Shown one piece after another: positions 9,193-17,803 of a stretch of DNA of 64,000 bases. The stretch is taken from assembly GCA_000402775.1 (NCBI GenBank), contig AQSC01000061.1, forward strand, positions 1 to 64,000. The letters run 5' to 3'. Origin of the DNA: Euryarchaeota archaeon SCGC AAA252-I15. Lineage in GTDB: Archaea > Altiarchaeota > Altiarchaeia > IMC4 > SCGC-AAA252-I15. The notes below the pieces were generated by a model. The model was not told where the DNA came from and did no database searches. It worked only from the letters and a program-made list of their open reading frames with translations. How positions within the stretch are numbered: position 1 is the stretch's first letter; each line of letters opens with the position of its first letter. The position numbers and the translations under genes are program-made.

Positions 9193-9585
9193 TCAATTTT
9201 TTTTAGATAGGTTATTGTGATCAATGAAAGCTAGAATAACAAGGAGTATGGGTTGAAGGAACTGTTCGAACACAATAAGTAATATTTTAAGTTCTGGAAC
9301 TTCAAGGTAGAATAAAATCCCGGTAAACCCTAGCAGAAGCATTCTAACGCAACCCAAAACGAGAGCGAGAATGGGACCCCAAAGGCGTCTTTTAATAACG
9401 CCGTAAAGCGACACGATATAGAGTACTGTGAATAAGGGCGCGAAAATTAGCTCCGTCTTGTCACACTCCGCACCCATAGTGCAGTTTACGTATGCAGTAT
9501 AAGAAAACCATGTGTGGAGGATAACGAAGAATAATAATACAACAGCTAGTAGTGCTTCGATTTTAAAGTTTAATTTGCTCATCAT
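9193..9585 (-). CDS. Unknown four-helix membrane protein
   Basis: 130 residues (129 if the second Met is used). About four hydrophobic segments: residues 12-30, 47-64, 69-92 and 98-122. A short loop after the first helix has two cysteines (NCTMGAECDK) that could form an extracytoplasmic disulfide. No family recognised. It ends just before nadM on the same strand, so it is probably co-transcribed with it. It is divergent from herA across 42 bp. Confidence 0.7.
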   Translation of the reverse strand: MMSKLNFKIEALLAVVLLFFVILHTWFSYTAYVNCTMGAECDKTELIFAPLFTVLYIVSLYGVIKRRLWGPILALVLGCVRMLLLGFTGILFYLEVPELKILLIVFEQFLQPILLVILAFIDHNNLSKKN

Positions 9586-9627
9586 GATTTTTCAATTAAT
9601 TTATTCGTAGAGTTATTTATAGATACC

Positions 9628-11166
9628 ATGCCAGACGATGTTGGACAAGTGATAGGCACGACGACTCTTCGACTCTTCCGTTTCGTCATAAAGGAGGGAA
9701 AAGAAAACTTTGTGAAAAGGGACGAGTTCGTCATAGTCCCCGAAGCTGTGACCGGGAGGGATGTTTTGGGGGTTGTAAAAGAGATCATGATTTCGAACGA
9801 ACTACTTCCAGACGAGTTCGGCCGAGACCTTCGGTTAACTGACATGGTCTTATCTGAAGGGGAATACCCTATTGCAACTGTCAAGGTTTTAGGCTATGAG
9901 GCTGAAGATGGGTTGGAGACTCCAAGGCATGGGGTTTATCCGGGAGCGAAAGTTTCTCTTGCACCTGACGAGTTGATTAAGCGCCTTCTACAGCAGGATC
10001 TTTCAAAGGCTGCGCACATTGGAAGTTTATCTACAAGGGATAGTATTCCCGTTCACATTTCGATTAATGAGCTTATTTCACGGCATTGTGCGGTTTTGGC
10101 TATGACTGGTGCGGGAAAAAGTTATACTGTCGGGGTTTTGATTGAGGAGCTTTTGGAAAAGAAGGGTTCGGTTATTGTTTTTGACCCCCACGGAGAGTAT
10201 AAGGAGCTTAAGATGCCCGGATCTGAAACTAAGGTTTTCGGGGTTGACGGGGACTTAAAGATTAGGGTTGAGGTTTCAACGCTTACTTCAAGTGATTACG
10301 CAAATCTTATTCCTGACATAACTGCGACTCAGCGGGATCTTTTAGACGAGATCGTAAGCATTGCATCGCGATTCTACGACAAGTATGACCTGAAAAATGT
10401 TTTAGATTTGTTGTCTGTGGTATATGACATGAAAAACACGGGAAACAGTCAGAATGGTGCGGCAGAAGTATTCCCGCCGGAAATCATAAAATCGGTGACA
10501 AAAAAGGTTAGTCTCTCAACTATCGGAGCGCTCATGCGAAGGCTTAGAAGGCTTGAGAGGATGGGAGTATTCAATGTTGACGGCACCTCACTGGACGTGA
10601 TTGTCGCTCCCAACCAGCTTAGCGTGATAAACTTGTCTGAAGCAGACGAGAGGATTTCGGAAACCATTATTGCAGCCACAACAAGAAACATCTTCGACGC
10701 GAGGAAAAGGTTCGTAAAAGATGAGGGTGATGGACCGCGACTTGAAATCCCGACATTCATCGTGATTGAGGAAGCGCACAACTTCGCACCGCGAAGCATG
10801 GACGAGCGACTCATACTCTCCCGCTCGATTCTTAGAAAGATCGCTAGGGAGGGTAGGAAATTCGGCGTCGGTCTTTGCATGGTAAGCCAGCGGCCGGGAA
10901 AGCTTGATAGTGATGTTTTAAGTCAGTGTAATACTCAGATTATTATGAAAATTATGAATCCGTCAGATCAGGAGTATATCCGGCAGTCTGTTGAGACTGT
11001 GACGGAGGATATCGTGCGCGACCTTCCCAGCCTGTCTCGCGGGGAGGCTATTGTCGTGGGGTCGGCGATTAACTTGCCTGTCGCAACCAAGATTAGGGAG
11101 CGAAAGACCAAGGTTGGAGGCGGCGACATAGATTTTGTGGAGATTTGGCGTGAGAAAAGCAAATGA
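9628..11166 (+). CDS. herA: HerA-family DNA-translocating ATPase
   Basis: Hexameric FtsK/VirB4-superfamily helicase-translocase that acts with the NurA nuclease in archaeal DNA end resection. 512 residues: an N-terminal HAS-barrel-like domain (about 1-110), Walker A MTGAGKSYTVGVLIEELL near 160, the HerA motif VIVFDPHGEY, Walker B IPTFIVIEEAHNFAP near 380, and the arginine-finger region FGVGLCMVSQRPGKLD. No NurA gene is adjacent. The TATA-like TTATTTATAG sits directly upstream, suggesting a very short leader. It overlaps pheA by 4 bp. Confidence 0.93.
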   Translation: MPDDVGQVIGTTTLRLFRFVIKEGKENFVKRDEFVIVPEAVTGRDVLGVVKEIMISNELLPDEFGRDLRLTDMVLSEGEYPIATVKVLGYEAEDGLETPRHGVYPGAKVSLAPDELIKRLLQQDLSKAAHIGSLSTRDSIPVHISINELISRHCAVLAMTGAGKSYTVGVLIEELLEKKGSVIVFDPHGEYKELKMPGSETKVFGVDGDLKIRVEVSTLTSSDYANLIPDITATQRDLLDEIVSIASRFYDKYDLKNVLDLLSVVYDMKNTGNSQNGAAEVFPPEIIKSVTKKVSLSTIGALMRRLRRLERMGVFNVDGTSLDVIVAPNQLSVINLSEADERISETIIAATTRNIFDARKRFVKDEGDGPRLEIPTFIVIEEAHNFAPRSMDERLILSRSILRKIAREGRKFGVGLCMVSQRPGKLDSDVLSQCNTQIIMKIMNPSDQEYIRQSVETVTEDIVRDLPSLSRGEAIVVGSAINLPVATKIRERKTKVGGGDIDFVEIWREKSK

Positions 11167-12248
11167 AAAAAGAGATTGAGGGTTTGAGAAAGCGGATAGA
11201 TGAGATTGATGATTCAATCCTAAGTCTTTTAGAGGAGAGATTGAGTATTGTTCGAAAGGTTGGTAAGTTTAAGGCTGAAAAAGACGTTGCAATGTATGAT
11301 CCACTCCGAGAACAAGACATCCTGAAAAGGCTTACATCAGCCACAAGCCTTGACCAGTCTTTTGTGATGCGCGTATTCCGCGAGATCATATCATTTTGCA
11401 GGGGAGACGAGCAGAGGATTGAGAGGAAGGATGTTGGGGGTGGAAAAACTGCGAGGAAGACAAGCTCGAGTGTCGCAGTGTTAGGACCTGCAGGGACTTT
11501 CACAGAGAATGCTGCAAAAAAAATCTTCGGGGATGCGAAAGTCACTTACTGTGAAAACGTCGAAGACATCTTCAAGCTCGTTGAGGACGGGCAAGTTGAG
11601 CAGGGTGTAGTCGCCATGGAAAACTCTCTTGAAGGAAGTGTGGGAAAGACTATGGAAGCTTTGATGGAATACAATACGAGCATTGTAGGAGAGCTTACAC
11701 TCGACATAAACTTGTGTTTGATGACTCGGAAAGGCACAGATAAAATCGATTTGATTTTATCCCACCCTCACGCGCTCGCACAGTGTGCAGGATACTTGAA
11801 GGAGAATTACCCTAAAGCCAGGCAGGTTAGTGCTAAAAGCACAGCACAGGCTATGAAGGATTTAAGCTCGTATGAGAATGCTGCGGCAATAGGATTTAAG
11901 GAGGGGGCGAAAACCTATGGTTTGAATATTGTCGCTGAAAACATTCAAGACGACTTCAGCCAGACCCGATTCATCGTGATTTCGAAAGAAAAAGTCTTCG
12001 GAGGTAAGACTTCGCTCATTTTCGCCGTGAAAGACGAGCCGGGAGCGCTCTACAGTATTTTGAAGACTTTCGCGGATAAGGGGATTAATCTCACCAAGAT
12101 TGAGAGCAGGCCTAGCAAGAGGAAGCTGGGTGAATACTTGTTTTTCCTGGACTTTGAGAACGTCGAATTAACTGAAAAAGAGATTGGAAGGGTTGTGGAG
12201 TCGGTGAAGCCTAAGACCACTTTCCTCAAAATCCTTGGAAGCTACTGA
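11163..12248 (+). CDS. pheA: Chorismate mutase-prephenate dehydratase (P-protein)
   Basis: Phenylalanine biosynthesis: chorismate to prephenate to phenylpyruvate. 361 residues in three parts. The AroQ-type chorismate mutase (about 1-85) has LRKRIDEIDDSILSLLEERL. The prephenate dehydratase (about 100-280) has VLGPAGTFTENAA, MENSLEGSVGKT, and QDDFSQTRFIVI with the catalytic TRF triad. The ACT regulatory domain has KDEPGALYSIL and the Phe-binding ESRPSKR. The fused form is bacterial-like. Its ATG overlaps the herA stop (ATGA). Confidence 0.95.
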   Translation: MKKEIEGLRKRIDEIDDSILSLLEERLSIVRKVGKFKAEKDVAMYDPLREQDILKRLTSATSLDQSFVMRVFREIISFCRGDEQRIERKDVGGGKTARKTSSSVAVLGPAGTFTENAAKKIFGDAKVTYCENVEDIFKLVEDGQVEQGVVAMENSLEGSVGKTMEALMEYNTSIVGELTLDINLCLMTRKGTDKIDLILSHPHALAQCAGYLKENYPKARQVSAKSTAQAMKDLSSYENAAAIGFKEGAKTYGLNIVAENIQDDFSQTRFIVISKEKVFGGKTSLIFAVKDEPGALYSILKTFADKGINLTKIESRPSKRKLGEYLFFLDFENVELTEKEIGRVVESVKPKTTFLKILGSY

Positions 12249-12282
12249 ATTTAAAGTTTGAATTTCATATTAGTTAAGGAGT

Positions 12283-12654
12283 ATGGTTACGAAGAGGAAG
12301 CATCTGGCTTTTGAAAGGGAGATAGACAGGTACAATCGGACGCTTGACAGGTCAGGACTTGACGGGGAAACCGTCAAGGAGATTAAGGACCGGTTCGACA
12401 GGATGCACCTTGTTGTGATGCACGGGACTGATGAAGGAATAGTGGTTGAGGGAAAATACGTCCAGGATACGGAATCTGTAGAGGATACTGAGGCCATAAA
12501 CGAGCGTTTAAGCTTTCTGTGGGGAGATAGCGCAGTATTCAAATTAAAGGCGGCAGACGAGAAACCCAAGGAAATGTTCAGAGACACAGTAGCCTCCCTG
12601 AAAAACAAAAACGCATTAGTAGACGCCCTAGCCAGACAATTGAGATTAGAGTAA
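12283..12654 (+). CDS. Unknown 123-residue protein
   Basis: A soluble, charged, largely helical protein of 123 residues with two likely helices (FEREIDRYNRTLDR and ETVKEIKDRFDRM) and a central HLVVMHGTDEGIVVEG beta-type stretch. I do not recognise the family. It lies 34 bp after pheA, and its end overlaps the convergent thyA gene by 9 bp. Codon use looks like that of its neighbours, supporting a real gene. Confidence 0.7.
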   Translation: MVTKRKHLAFEREIDRYNRTLDRSGLDGETVKEIKDRFDRMHLVVMHGTDEGIVVEGKYVQDTESVEDTEAINERLSFLWGDSAVFKLKAADEKPKEMFRDTVASLKNKNALVDALARQLRLE

Positions 12655-13278
12655 TCCCAATACCCTTTCGACGTTTTTGTAGTCGTGGTCGTAGACGTGG
12701 GCGCTAATCGACTGGGTTGTGATGGAGCCTGCTTTCGCCTTGATTTTTTTTGCGACAAACTCGTTAACGTGGTTTAAGCCGTATGCGTTGGCAGGCCACG
12801 CCCCGAACATGTCATTGGAACGGAAGACTGCGGAAGCGTCAAGCACGCCACCGCGGACCTTGAAATCAAGAAGGATGAGACACGGCACTTCAGAGGACTC
12901 CAAGTCTCTGGGCGGAATCCAAGTCGAACAAGTGGCGCGGCGTGTTGAAGCGTCCTTTTTCAAAATTTTAATGACCTCGCTAATCTGGTCGACAGGTTTT
13001 TCGATTACATCCTCACCCCACGAGCGAAGCCGCTCGCCATAAGTGTAGTCGAAGCCCGCGCGATCTGGGGAAAGGAGTTGGTCAGCGTATTTTTTAAGTT
13101 CCTCAACACCCATTGGAAACCCCGGGATTTCCCCGTCCTTAGGCTCTGCGACCCGCACAAGGAGGTTTCTAACCTCACGGGTTGCGCCGCGCTGACTCTT
13201 AAACTCGCAACCACTATACCAGATTACCTCAAGAATCCTCCGCCACCCATCCGAAATAGTCTTAGCTCTCACAAACAT
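12646..13278 (-). CDS. thyA: Thymidylate synthase, archaeal ThyA type
   Basis: Methylates dUMP to dTMP. 210 residues, the short archaeal form. Landmarks are RRATCSTWIPPRDL (phosphate-binding arginines), the catalytic cysteine in SEVPCLILLDF, and FRSNDMFGAWPANAYGL (dUMP binding). The N-terminus (MFVRAKTISDGWRRILE) is typical of methanogen-like TS proteins. It is divergent from hef with 38 bp between the starts. Confidence 0.88.
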   Translation of the reverse strand: MFVRAKTISDGWRRILEVIWYSGCEFKSQRGATREVRNLLVRVAEPKDGEIPGFPMGVEELKKYADQLLSPDRAGFDYTYGERLRSWGEDVIEKPVDQISEVIKILKKDASTRRATCSTWIPPRDLESSEVPCLILLDFKVRGGVLDASAVFRSNDMFGAWPANAYGLNHVNEFVAKKIKAKAGSITTQSISAHVYDHDYKNVERVLGLL

Positions 13279-13316
13279 GGATATAATATTTGATTGAAGT
13301 TTATAATCTATACACC

Positions 13317-15554
13317 ATGAGCATCAAGCATCCGCTAATAAAGCCCGGGAAAGTTACTTTGAGAGCGTATCAGGAGGCTTTGATAGCCCGATCAGTCGAA
13401 AAAAACACTTTAGTAGTGCTGCCGACGGGATTGGGAAAGACCATGGTCGCGGTCATAATAGCCGTCCAAAGGTTGAGTGAGCATCCGGGTTCCAAGATTC
13501 TTTTTCTAGCACCCACCAGACCGCTCGTCGAGCAGCATAAAAAGACGTTTGATGATCTTACCAACATCACGGACTCGGTGATTTTGACTGGATTGATTCC
13601 GGTAAAGAAAAGGGGGGAGTTTTGGAGTGAAAACACATTGATTTTCGCGACCCCGCAAACAATTGAAAACGACTTGTTGAGGGGACTGGATTTAAGTGAT
13701 GTTTCACTTGTCGTATTCGATGAAGCCCACAAGGCTATGGGAGAGTATGCGTACGTGTATATTGCGGGAAAGTATGCGAAAGCGTCAAAACACCAGCTCA
13801 TACTCGGTCTTACAGCGTCTCCTTCCGCTCAAAAGGAAAAGATCGATGAGATAGTTAAAAACCTGTACGTAGAGCGGATTGAGGCTAAGACCGAGCAGGA
13901 TGGGGATGTGAAACCTTATGTTGCTGACGTGAAAGTCAAGTGGGTTCAAGTAGAGCTTCCCCAAGAGTTTAAGAAACTCAAGGTTAAAATCGAGGAGATT
14001 TTAAGGGATAGAGTTGGAAAACTCAAAACTTTTGAATACCTTAAAAGCGCGGACTTAAGAAAGGTTAATAAGAGAACACTTCTTGCCATTCAATCAGAAA
14101 TTAGAAAGGAGATAACTCAGGGCAAGGACTCGTTTCAGCCTGCGTCCCTTGTTGCCGAAACCATAAAAGTTAACCACGCACTAGAGCTTCTTGAAACGCA
14201 AGGACTATCCCCTTTAAACGAATATTTTGGGGGGCTTTCAAGCCAGAGGAGTAAGGCGGTAAAAAATCTTTTCGCTGACGCGAGGATGCGGGAAGTTGTG
14301 AAAATCGTACACGACCTGGTTGTGTTGGGGGTAGAGCATCCCAAGCTTGATGAGGTTGGAAGGATTGTAGCGGAATACAAGGATAGGAAGGTGTTGATTT
14401 TCAGCCAGTACCGGGATTCAGTGGAAAAGATTATTGAGCGGTTGAATGAGATGGATATTTTAGCACACGAGTTCATCGGCCAGGCTTCAAGAGGTGCGAA
14501 GTCGGGTATGAGCCAGAAAAAACAGGTTGAGGTACTGGATAAGTTCAGGAAAGGAGATTACACTGCCCTGGTTGCGACTTCAGTCGCTGAGGAGGGGCTT
14601 GACATACCGGCAGTAGACCTCGTCATATTTTACGAGCCAATACCCTCTGAAATACGCTCTATTCAAAGGCGGGGTAGGACTGGTCGCGGGCAGTCGGGGG
14701 AAGTCGTAGTTCTTATGGCCAAGGGTACGAGAGACGAAGGATACTTTTGGTCTTCGGTTCACAAGGAGAGGAAGATGGGGAAACTCGTTAAAAGCATGAG
14801 GGATGAAGGCTTCATAGAAACGGAGAAGCAAGTAAACGTTAGGAAGGAGGATAAAATTTTTCCAGGGCAAAAAAGCCTTTTAGAGTACGGCGTCACCTTT
14901 GGTGGTGGATTGAAAATCTATATCGACGGCCGGGAAAAAAGCAGGAAAATAATTGAATGGCTCTCCTCAAAAGCAACAATCGAAATTAGAAACCTTCCAG
15001 TCGGAGACTACCTAGTTTCGGATCGAGTCGCAATAGAGAGGAAGACGATAAACGATTTCCTCCAGTCCATGATAGATAAAAGGCTTTTATCACAGATGAG
15101 GGAGCTTTCAAGAAACTTTGAGAATGTGATAATGATTTTGGAGGGTACGCAAAATCTTTACTCGCAAAGAAACATACATCCAAACGCAATTAGGGGGGCT
15201 CTCGCATCAATCATGATCGACTTCAAAGTGCCGATAATCTCAACCGAGGACGAACAGGATACTGCAGCCATAATTTACGCTCTCGCGAAGAGAGAGCAGG
15301 AGGCTGAAGGAAGGCTTGTGGCACTTCGGGGTGAGCGGAAACCATTAACCTTGTTTGAACGGCAAATATTTGTCGTGGAATCGCTTCCAAACGTTTCGGC
15401 TGTTTTGGCTAGAAGACTTCTCACCCACTTCGGAAGCATTGAAAATATTGTGAAGGCGGGTGAAAAAGAGCTTATCAAGGTTGAGGGGATTGGTGGCGCT
15501 AAGGCGTCTGAAATCAGGAAAGTTTTGAAAAGCAGGTTTCAAAAAAAAGTTTAG
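13317..15554 (+). CDS. hef: Hef helicase/XPF-type nuclease
   Basis: Archaeal fork-processing enzyme related to FANCM and XPF. I chose the ATG at 13317 (MSIKHPLIKPGKVTLRAYQ); a frame-open ATG at 13290 overlaps the promoter, where TTTATAAT is seen. 745 residues: SF2 helicase with Walker A LPTGLGKT (about 36), DEAH box VVFDEAHKA (about 136) and motif VI QRRGRTGRG (about 451). The XPF nuclease domain follows, with ERKTINDFLQSMID (about 575), then tandem helix-hairpin-helix (VSAVLARRLLTHFGS, VEGIGGAKASEI). All catalytic motifs are intact. Confidence 0.96.
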   Translation: MSIKHPLIKPGKVTLRAYQEALIARSVEKNTLVVLPTGLGKTMVAVIIAVQRLSEHPGSKILFLAPTRPLVEQHKKTFDDLTNITDSVILTGLIPVKKRGEFWSENTLIFATPQTIENDLLRGLDLSDVSLVVFDEAHKAMGEYAYVYIAGKYAKASKHQLILGLTASPSAQKEKIDEIVKNLYVERIEAKTEQDGDVKPYVADVKVKWVQVELPQEFKKLKVKIEEILRDRVGKLKTFEYLKSADLRKVNKRTLLAIQSEIRKEITQGKDSFQPASLVAETIKVNHALELLETQGLSPLNEYFGGLSSQRSKAVKNLFADARMREVVKIVHDLVVLGVEHPKLDEVGRIVAEYKDRKVLIFSQYRDSVEKIIERLNEMDILAHEFIGQASRGAKSGMSQKKQVEVLDKFRKGDYTALVATSVAEEGLDIPAVDLVIFYEPIPSEIRSIQRRGRTGRGQSGEVVVLMAKGTRDEGYFWSSVHKERKMGKLVKSMRDEGFIETEKQVNVRKEDKIFPGQKSLLEYGVTFGGGLKIYIDGREKSRKIIEWLSSKATIEIRNLPVGDYLVSDRVAIERKTINDFLQSMIDKRLLSQMRELSRNFENVIMILEGTQNLYSQRNIHPNAIRGALASIMIDFKVPIISTEDEQDTAAIIYALAKREQEAEGRLVALRGERKPLTLFERQIFVVESLPNVSAVLARRLLTHFGSIENIVKAGEKELIKVEGIGGAKASEIRKVLKSRFQKKV

Positions 15555-15606
15555 TCCTTTAGGCCTTAAAGTCCCATTTTTTAAAATTCCTTCTAAATTA
15601 GTAATT

Positions 15607-15780
15607 ATGGAGGTTCTCAAATTCTATGTTTCTGAAGAGACCGCTGAGAAATTCAGGGAGAAGGCACTGAGGAAATACAAGTTCAAGAAGGGAGCCCTAT
15701 CTAAAGCCGCTGAAATGGCGCTTTCCATGTGGATTAAAAAAAGGGAAGAGGAAGATCTGGGTGAATTATTAGATGAGTAA
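15607..15780 (+). CDS. Small ribbon-helix-helix-like protein
   Basis: 57 residues, MEVLKFYVSEETAEKFREK and on to KKGALSKAAEMALSMWI. A short beta strand followed by two helices fits a ribbon-helix-helix DNA-binding fold; dimers of such proteins act as repressors or antitoxins. It overlaps the next gene by 8 bp (ATGAGTAA), showing translational coupling to the large coiled-coil gene. The start is the only ATG that fits. Function is inferred from fold only. Confidence 0.75.
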   Translation: MEVLKFYVSEETAEKFREKALRKYKFKKGALSKAAEMALSMWIKKREEEDLGELLDE

Positions 15781-17803
15781 GAAAGTAAGCGATGATTTGA
15801 GGGAAGAGTGGAGTTCCATCATGAGCAATGAGGGGGAGAGGAAGAAAAACTTGAGTGAAATACAAAAGATGATAGACTCAGGCTCATCCCGGAAAAAAAG
15901 TGCAAGACTTCTTTTACGGCTTATCGCATACAGCCACGAGATTTCTGTTTCCGATGCATCGAGAATTTTAGGTATGGACAAAAAAATCATTTTAACTTGG
16001 TCTTTGTTGTTGAAAAAAAAGGGTTTCATTCAAATCTCAGGATTAAAAACAAATAACCCTGTGTTAAAGGCTGAGAGAAAGCTTTTAGAAAAAATAAAGC
16101 CCCCCAAGGAAAAAGAGGTGGGAGAGAAAAAACCGGTTGAGAGAAAAGATGATCAAGAAGTCAAGGAGAAAACTGAAGAATTAAAGAATAAGCAAAAAGA
16201 GCTTGAGCAAGAGCGGGGAAAAAGAGCTGAACTCGAAGAACAACTTAAAAACATTGAAAAACAACTTTCTGAAGACAATAAAGACAATGACCGGCTTGAA
16301 GAGCTTCGGAATCAATTGATGAAGGAGCGTGAAGAGCGGATTAGAATAGAGGAGCGTTTAAAAAAGGAGGAGGAGGTAATATCTCAAAAGGAGGCGGAAC
16401 TTAAAAAACGTGATGCAAGCTTACAGGAGAAAGACTTCGAAATCCGAAAGCGCCTTGAAAAAATAGAGGAGGAGGAGGAGGAGCTAGAGATTTTATTCGG
16501 TGAAGAAAAAGATTTTGATAAAAAAAGAAGTAGATTAAAAAAGGAATTGAAAAAGATATCTGAAACAGAAAAAAACGTGGATAAAAAAGAGAAGGAGATA
16601 AGCGACCTTGAAGCTGAAATCTCCGAGAAAGGAAAGAAGCTTGAGAGGCTCGAACTCTCGATAAAAAGTCGGGAGGAAGGAGTAGAGAAAAAAGAGCATG
16701 AAGTCATTGAGAGGGAGGGGGATTTAGAGGGTCTTGAAGAAGAAGTATCCAAGAAACAAAATGAGTTAGTAGAGCATGAGAAGGAGTTGGAGAAGAAGGC
16801 TAAGATCTTAAGGAGGATAAAGCAGAAACTCACCCAGGAAAGAGCGGAGATAGAGGAGAAGGCGGAAGAACTTAAGAAGGCTGTGGAAGTCGTGATGGAG
16901 GAGGGAGAGAAGTTAGAAAAACGGATCAGCGATGAGAGCAGTACCCTTCGTGAGAGGCAGAAAAAGCTTCAAATAATATTTGAGAATGAATACTCAAAAC
17001 TCTCTGGCGAGGAGGAGGGTGAGCTCGAAAGTTTTGATGATGAAGTCAGTCCACCTCCACCACCTGATATTCCACCTGAAAACTCCCCCCCTTCCGGTCC
17101 GCCCGACAATGAGGGTGAAGGCGAGGAGACACAAGGAGTGGAAGGCGAAGAGATAGTGGGGGAGAAGGAGTTTGAGGAAGCTATCGAACAATCCGAAGAG
17201 AAACAGGTTGATGAGGCCTCTGAGGTTGACGTGGAAGAACCAGTGGAAAGTAAGCCACCAATACCGGTTGAAGAAGAGTTGGTAAAAACAGAGGCCGGGC
17301 AAACTCCACAAGAAACCGCCACCGTTAATATTACTTCCACGCCGGCCGAGCCAGCAAGCCCCCCAGAACCCCCTAAACCTGAAGCTCCTACTAAAGAGAT
17401 ACCTTCACCCGAAACCCCAAGTGTTGAACCAGATGAAAGAAGGGTTGCGGAGCTTAAGAAAAAGGAGGCTCTTGAATTCATGGATGAGAAGGTGGAGGAT
17501 ACTCCGGCTAAAGAACCAGATAATCCCACCCCGAAAAAGTTGTTGGAAGACCTTAAGGAAAGAGGTCCGATAAGAGTTAGCGATTACATTAGGGAGAACA
17601 ACCTCGAAAAAGCGGTAGTTGACGGTTGGATTAAGGATTTGAAAGGGAAAGGCGTAATTGAACTTCAGAAACACATTATCGGTGGATTAGAGATTAAACT
17701 CACAGCTCAACCTAAACAGAAAAAAACTGAGAAGGCTGAGAGTGAGGAGATCAAGCAGATTAGGGATGAGCTTCGGCGCTTAAGAGATGAGTCTAAGGAA
17801 TAA
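15773..17803 (+). CDS. Large coiled-coil protein flanked by two winged-helix-like domains
   Basis: 676 residues. Residues about 30-85 look like a winged helix (ISVSDASRILGMDKKIIL, then LLKKKGFIQISG). About 100-420 is one long Lys/Glu coiled coil with heptads. About 430-570 is an acidic, Pro-rich linker containing a run of prolines (SPPPPPDIPPENSPP). About 585-650 is a second winged-helix-like unit (LLEDLKERGPIRVSDYI, LEKAVVDGWIKDLKGKG), followed by a short helix. No transmembrane segment. I do not know this architecture; it could be a DNA-bridging or scaffold protein (inference). Translationally coupled both upstream and downstream: it shares 8 bp with the small RHH-like gene and its last base is the first base of the radical SAM gene. 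Confidence 0.85.
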   Translation: MSKKVSDDLREEWSSIMSNEGERKKNLSEIQKMIDSGSSRKKSARLLLRLIAYSHEISVSDASRILGMDKKIILTWSLLLKKKGFIQISGLKTNNPVLKAERKLLEKIKPPKEKEVGEKKPVERKDDQEVKEKTEELKNKQKELEQERGKRAELEEQLKNIEKQLSEDNKDNDRLEELRNQLMKEREERIRIEERLKKEEEVISQKEAELKKRDASLQEKDFEIRKRLEKIEEEEEELEILFGEEKDFDKKRSRLKKELKKISETEKNVDKKEKEISDLEAEISEKGKKLERLELSIKSREEGVEKKEHEVIEREGDLEGLEEEVSKKQNELVEHEKELEKKAKILRRIKQKLTQERAEIEEKAEELKKAVEVVMEEGEKLEKRISDESSTLRERQKKLQIIFENEYSKLSGEEEGELESFDDEVSPPPPPDIPPENSPPSGPPDNEGEGEETQGVEGEEIVGEKEFEEAIEQSEEKQVDEASEVDVEEPVESKPPIPVEEELVKTEAGQTPQETATVNITSTPAEPASPPEPPKPEAPTKEIPSPETPSVEPDERRVAELKKKEALEFMDEKVEDTPAKEPDNPTPKKLLEDLKERGPIRVSDYIRENNLEKAVVDGWIKDLKGKGVIELQKHIIGGLEIKLTAQPKQKKTEKAESEEIKQIRDELRRLRDESKE

